Assembly (NCBI GenBank): GCA_937910385.1 | Contig: CALEPT010000018.1 | Coordinates: 1-8,975, forward strand | Length of the DNA: 8,975 nucleotides | Direction: 5' to 3' | From: an uncultured Ruminococcus sp. | Lineage (GTDB): Bacteria > Bacillota > Clostridia > Oscillospirales > Ruminococcaceae | Shown here: positions 6,344 through 8,975 of the stretch, piece after piece | Layout: each line of letters starts with the position of its first letter | How positions within the stretch are numbered: position 1 is the first letter of the stretch | Made by a program: the position numbers and the translations under genes | The notes under the pieces: generated by a model | Told to the model about the DNA's origin: nothing | The model's input: only the letters and a program-made list of their open reading frames with translations | The model's database searches: none

Positions 6344-7144
6344 ATGAAAAAAATACTTGATATTATACGTGTGGATCTCATAACAATGAACGGCGGCAAG
6401 AACGGTATGAGGACAATGCTGATCATGCTGTTCCTGTTCTGTGCTGCTATAGGTTTCTTCATTTCACCTGTCGGGGGGCTTTACTGCCCTCTGCTGATGG
6501 GAGGCTTCTTCGTACCAATGCTGTTCAATAATGAGCTGAAATATCACAGTGAAAAGCTATGGAGCATTCTGCCTGTGAAGCGCCGAGATCTTGTCAATGC
6601 AAGGTTTCTGATGGCTGCGGTCCTGTATACAGCTCTGTTTATAGTATTCTATCTTCTCATGCTGCTGGCATTGAAGCTTGAGCTGTATTCCGCTTTTATG
6701 AGCGACGGTGACGAGACTTTTGATATTTTAGAAATGATCGTCAAAGTTTCCAGCCTTTCGTTTACAAAGCTTGGGGTGTTCAATCTTCTCTATTTTGCAG
6801 CATACTCATTTGGTCTGATGATAAGTACAGGTCAGCTGAGGAGATATTTCAAGAATAGCGAAGCTTTCAACTATGCGATGAGCATAGGGAGAATGCAAAA
6901 AGCCAAAAAAAGAGAATATGCATATGCTATACTGATCTTTGCGGCTATCCTGCTGTGGGTGCTGATCGTAAGCGGTGTTTTGCCGATAAATGCGACAGTT
7001 TATATCGTAATTCAGTTTTTAAAGCAGCTTGCACAGGCGACAAACGGCTTTCTGCTCAGTGCAGTTCTGGTGACAATGGCTGTCTTTTCAGCGATATACA
7101 AATATATCTGCACTTTGCTCGAATATGACGAAAAGGAACTGTAA
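6344..7144 (+). CDS. ABC-2 type transporter permease, second of two paralogues
   Basis: Encodes 266 residues, with AAGGGGGT (6330-6337) overlapping the previous stop and six bases before the ATG. It begins MKKILDIIRVDLIT and contains KLWSILPVKRRDLVNARFL (71-89), both clearly related to the first permease, so the pair probably arose by duplication. Hydrophobic segments at about 24-41, 46-61, 89-112, 143-161, 194-213 and 236-255 suggest six helices. Both proteins end in a charged KREL or KEL tail. The likely complex is one heterodimeric channel on an ATPase dimer. The polar region 162-190 is longer than in the partner. The following hydrolase gene has its ribosome site overlapping this stop codon, so the operon continues. 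Confidence 0.87.
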   Translation: MKKILDIIRVDLITMNGGKNGMRTMLIMLFLFCAAIGFFISPVGGLYCPLLMGGFFVPMLFNNELKYHSEKLWSILPVKRRDLVNARFLMAAVLYTALFIVFYLLMLLALKLELYSAFMSDGDETFDILEMIVKVSSLSFTKLGVFNLLYFAAYSFGLMISTGQLRRYFKNSEAFNYAMSIGRMQKAKKREYAYAILIFAAILLWVLIVSGVLPINATVYIVIQFLKQLAQATNGFLLSAVLVTMAVFSAIYKYICTLLEYDEKEL

Positions 7145-7157
7145 GGAGGTGCTCTTT

Positions 7158-8975
7158 ATGAAAAAAATATTCAGAAAACTGATTGCAGTCTTTTGCACGG
7201 GTCTGATAATGTCTTGCGCCACAGTTCCATGTGCGGGTGCAGAGAAAGCGGATAGCTTGCCGGAGCTTCCTTCGGGAGCAGACTTCAGCGAATTTATATC
7301 CGCAATGAACGATTACGATACCCTTAATAGCAGCAATGAAGAACCCGGCTTCGCTTCGGCGGCTTTAGGTGTGTTTCAGGGCGATGAGGTCATATACACC
7401 GGTTATTTCGGCTGTACAGATATTGAAAACGGTATACCTTCCGATGAAAATTCCGTTTATGAATGGGGCAGCATATCAAAAACACTGATATGGGTAAGTG
7501 CCATGCAGCTATGGGAACAGGGGCAGCTCGACCTTGAGCGAGACGTCCGCGAATATCTCCCCGAAGGATTCTTTCAGCATCTTTCCTATGATGAGCCTAT
7601 AACCATGCTTAACCTCATGAACCACAATGCGGGCTGGCAGGAAACAACACGCCCGATATGGAAAACTGACGAAGACGAGATACTTCCGCTCGGCGAGGAA
7701 TTACAGGCGATAGAGCCTGCTCAGATACACCGTCCCGGTGAGATTACAGCATACTCAAACTACGGCGCAGCCGTGGCAGGATATGTGATAGAGTGCATTA
7801 CGGGGCAGGATTATTGCGAGTACGTCCACGGGCATATCTTTGAGCCGCTCGGAATGGAGCACACCGCTCTGAATCCAATGCACAGCGACAATACATGGGT
7901 TCATGAGCAGCGCAAGAAGATGAAAAGCTATCGGTTCAGTCTGGGGCATTGCATTGACATCGGAAACTGCCTGAACTACGTCCCAGCCTATCCCGCAGGT
8001 GCGGCAACAGGCACTCTCAATGATTTGATAACCTATGCGCAGGCTCTCGTGAACGATGACGCACCGCTGTTTCAGAGTCCCGAAACGCAGTATGCGATGT
8101 TTGAGGGAACTGACTTCTACGGCGAATCGGATATACCTATGTGTGCGCACGGCTTCTGGTGCGAGGAACACAATGTTCGTACCTACGGTCACAGCGGTGG
8201 TACTACAGCAGGGCAGGCAAATATGATATTTGACCTTGACTCCAAAACAGGGCTGGTAGTTATGGTCAACGAACCTGACGGCAACTGGTATATGGAATAC
8301 TCGCCTTTATGGGTATTCGGAGATCTGTCACCGGACAAATATGCTTCGGGTGATTTTGGAAAGGCGGATCTGAAGGGCTATTATCTGCCGGCGCGTTCGA
8401 CCTATCGCGGAATGATGAAATTTATCCCCTATCTTACTGCTATATCGGCAGATAATTTAGACGAAGTGAATAATATCGGCAGGGGAGTTTTACAGTTATA
8501 CGATGGTCAGTCAGCCATGCTGATCGGTGAAAAGGTTGAGCCGGATGATACACTTATCGCTTTGCAGCAGCCGTCAATGGATCTGCTGCCGGAAAGCTTC
8601 TATCTTGTCAAGCTGTGTTTGTTCACGGTGTATGTGATGCTGGCGGTGTCAGCGGTCTATATGCTGCGCATTCGTCACAAGCTGAAAAAATACGGTAAGT
8701 GGACGTCATATGGCGGTTCGGCGGTCATTACTGCCGGACAAACCGCAAGAATACTATCAGTGGTGCTGGTACTGATATCGTTTGTTATATATGCAAATAA
8801 TCAAGGTGGTATTTCCGCGAACACAGCTGCCGTAATAGGTATATTTCAGATGATTTGTATAGTGATCTGTGCCGCAGCAGCAGTGTGCTCGCTTATCTCA
8901 GCGATCTCCTCCAATAGGGAAAAGGCAAAAACTTATCGGTATATCCTGAGTACGGCAGTCAATTTGCTGACGGTT
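7158..8975 (+). CDS. Secreted, membrane-anchored serine hydrolase, class C beta-lactamase/PBP fold (3' end beyond window)
   Basis: Open from the ATG at 7158 to the window edge (606 residues, no stop). AAGGAGGT (7143-7150) precedes the ATG by seven bases. Residues 1-28 are a signal peptide, with basic KKIFRK, a hydrophobic core and AGA before E29; C20 gives a weaker lipobox alternative. The catalytic domain (about 60-385) has all three class C/PBP4*-like motifs: S105-I-S-K108 (nucleophile and base), Y199-S-N201 and H345-S-G347. Three hydrophobic segments follow at about 481-503, 531-546 and 557-583, with basic loops (RIRHKLKK, NREKAKTYR) that place the enzyme outside the cell by the positive-inside rule. 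A fourth segment may begin at the edge. Likely activities are D,D-peptidase, D-amino-acid peptidase or esterase; true beta-lactamase activity is not implied. Its position as fifth gene of a drug-export-like operon suggests an envelope or resistance role. Confidence 0.9.
   Translation, partial: MKKIFRKLIAVFCTGLIMSCATVPCAGAEKADSLPELPSGADFSEFISAMNDYDTLNSSNEEPGFASAALGVFQGDEVIYTGYFGCTDIENGIPSDENSVYEWGSISKTLIWVSAMQLWEQGQLDLERDVREYLPEGFFQHLSYDEPITMLNLMNHNAGWQETTRPIWKTDEDEILPLGEELQAIEPAQIHRPGEITAYSNYGAAVAGYVIECITGQDYCEYVHGHIFEPLGMEHTALNPMHSDNTWVHEQRKKMKSYRFSLGHCIDIGNCLNYVPAYPAGAATGTLNDLITYAQALVNDDAPLFQSPETQYAMFEGTDFYGESDIPMCAHGFWCEEHNVRTYGHSGGTTAGQANMIFDLDSKTGLVVMVNEPDGNWYMEYSPLWVFGDLSPDKYASGDFGKADLKGYYLPARSTYRGMMKFIPYLTAISADNLDEVNNIGRGVLQLYDGQSAMLIGEKVEPDDTLIALQQPSMDLLPESFYLVKLCLFTVYVMLAVSAVYMLRIRHKLKKYGKWTSYGGSAVITAGQTARILSVVLVLISFVIYANNQGGISANTAAVIGIFQMICIVICAAAAVCSLISAISSNREKAKTYRYILSTAVNLLTV

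Noticed and set aside
5869..6462. A 197-codon open frame on the - strand across the two permeases
   Set aside because: Its hydrophobic look is the mirror of membrane-protein codons on the + strand; it crosses the boundary of two well-supported genes.
7158..7241. Lipoprotein signal with C20 as the lipidated cysteine
   Set aside because: The sequence before C20 (IMS) is a weak lipobox because of the Met; cleavage after AGA at 26-28 fits better, and the protein already has C-terminal membrane helices.
7755..8192. A 145-codon open frame on the - strand opposite the serine hydrolase
   Set aside because: The + strand carries the YxN and HxG motifs of the hydrolase here; the antisense frame shows no family features.

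Overview
The window looks like a chromosomal segment of a low-to-mid GC Firmicute, most likely a Ruminococcus-like member of the Clostridia (Oscillospiraceae). This rests on strong AGGAGG-type ribosome binding sites, clear TTGACA/TATAAT promoters, frequent ATA isoleucine codons, and the families present (RecD2 without RecBC, a YtrA-type GntR regulator with an ABC-2 exporter). The genus is an inference from overall flavour, not from a marker gene. All supported genes lie on the + strand; no tRNA, rRNA, CRISPR array or insertion sequence was seen.

Left part (1-850): the 3' end of a probable small membrane protein (3-155), an AT-rich gap, and a 112-residue protein of unknown function with one N-terminal membrane helix (329-667). 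A GC-rich perfect hairpin without a T-tract follows at 754-770.

Middle part (821-4292): a well-formed sigma-A-type promoter drives recD2, encoding a DNA helicase translated from GTG at 880. An MreB-family actin-like gene follows only 17 bases after the recD2 stop. A strong intrinsic terminator at 4259-4292 closes this two-gene unit.

Right part (4318-8975): a tight five-gene operon with its own TTGACA-17-TATACT promoter. It encodes a YtrA-type GntR repressor, an ABC ATPase, two paralogous ABC-2 permeases, and a secreted, membrane-anchored class C beta-lactamase/PBP-like serine hydrolase whose 3' end lies beyond the window. The promoter is covered by a perfect 12-bp inverted repeat with a 6-bp spacer, plus a third half-site, a plausible autoregulatory operator for the first gene product. 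The regulator probably senses an envelope-active compound or envelope stress. The ATPase and permeases would form an exporter or detoxification complex, and the hydrolase would act outside the membrane on peptidoglycan, a D-amino-acid peptide or a similar substrate. The association of hydrolase and exporter in one regulated operon is the most interesting feature of the window; its substrate cannot be read from the sequence.
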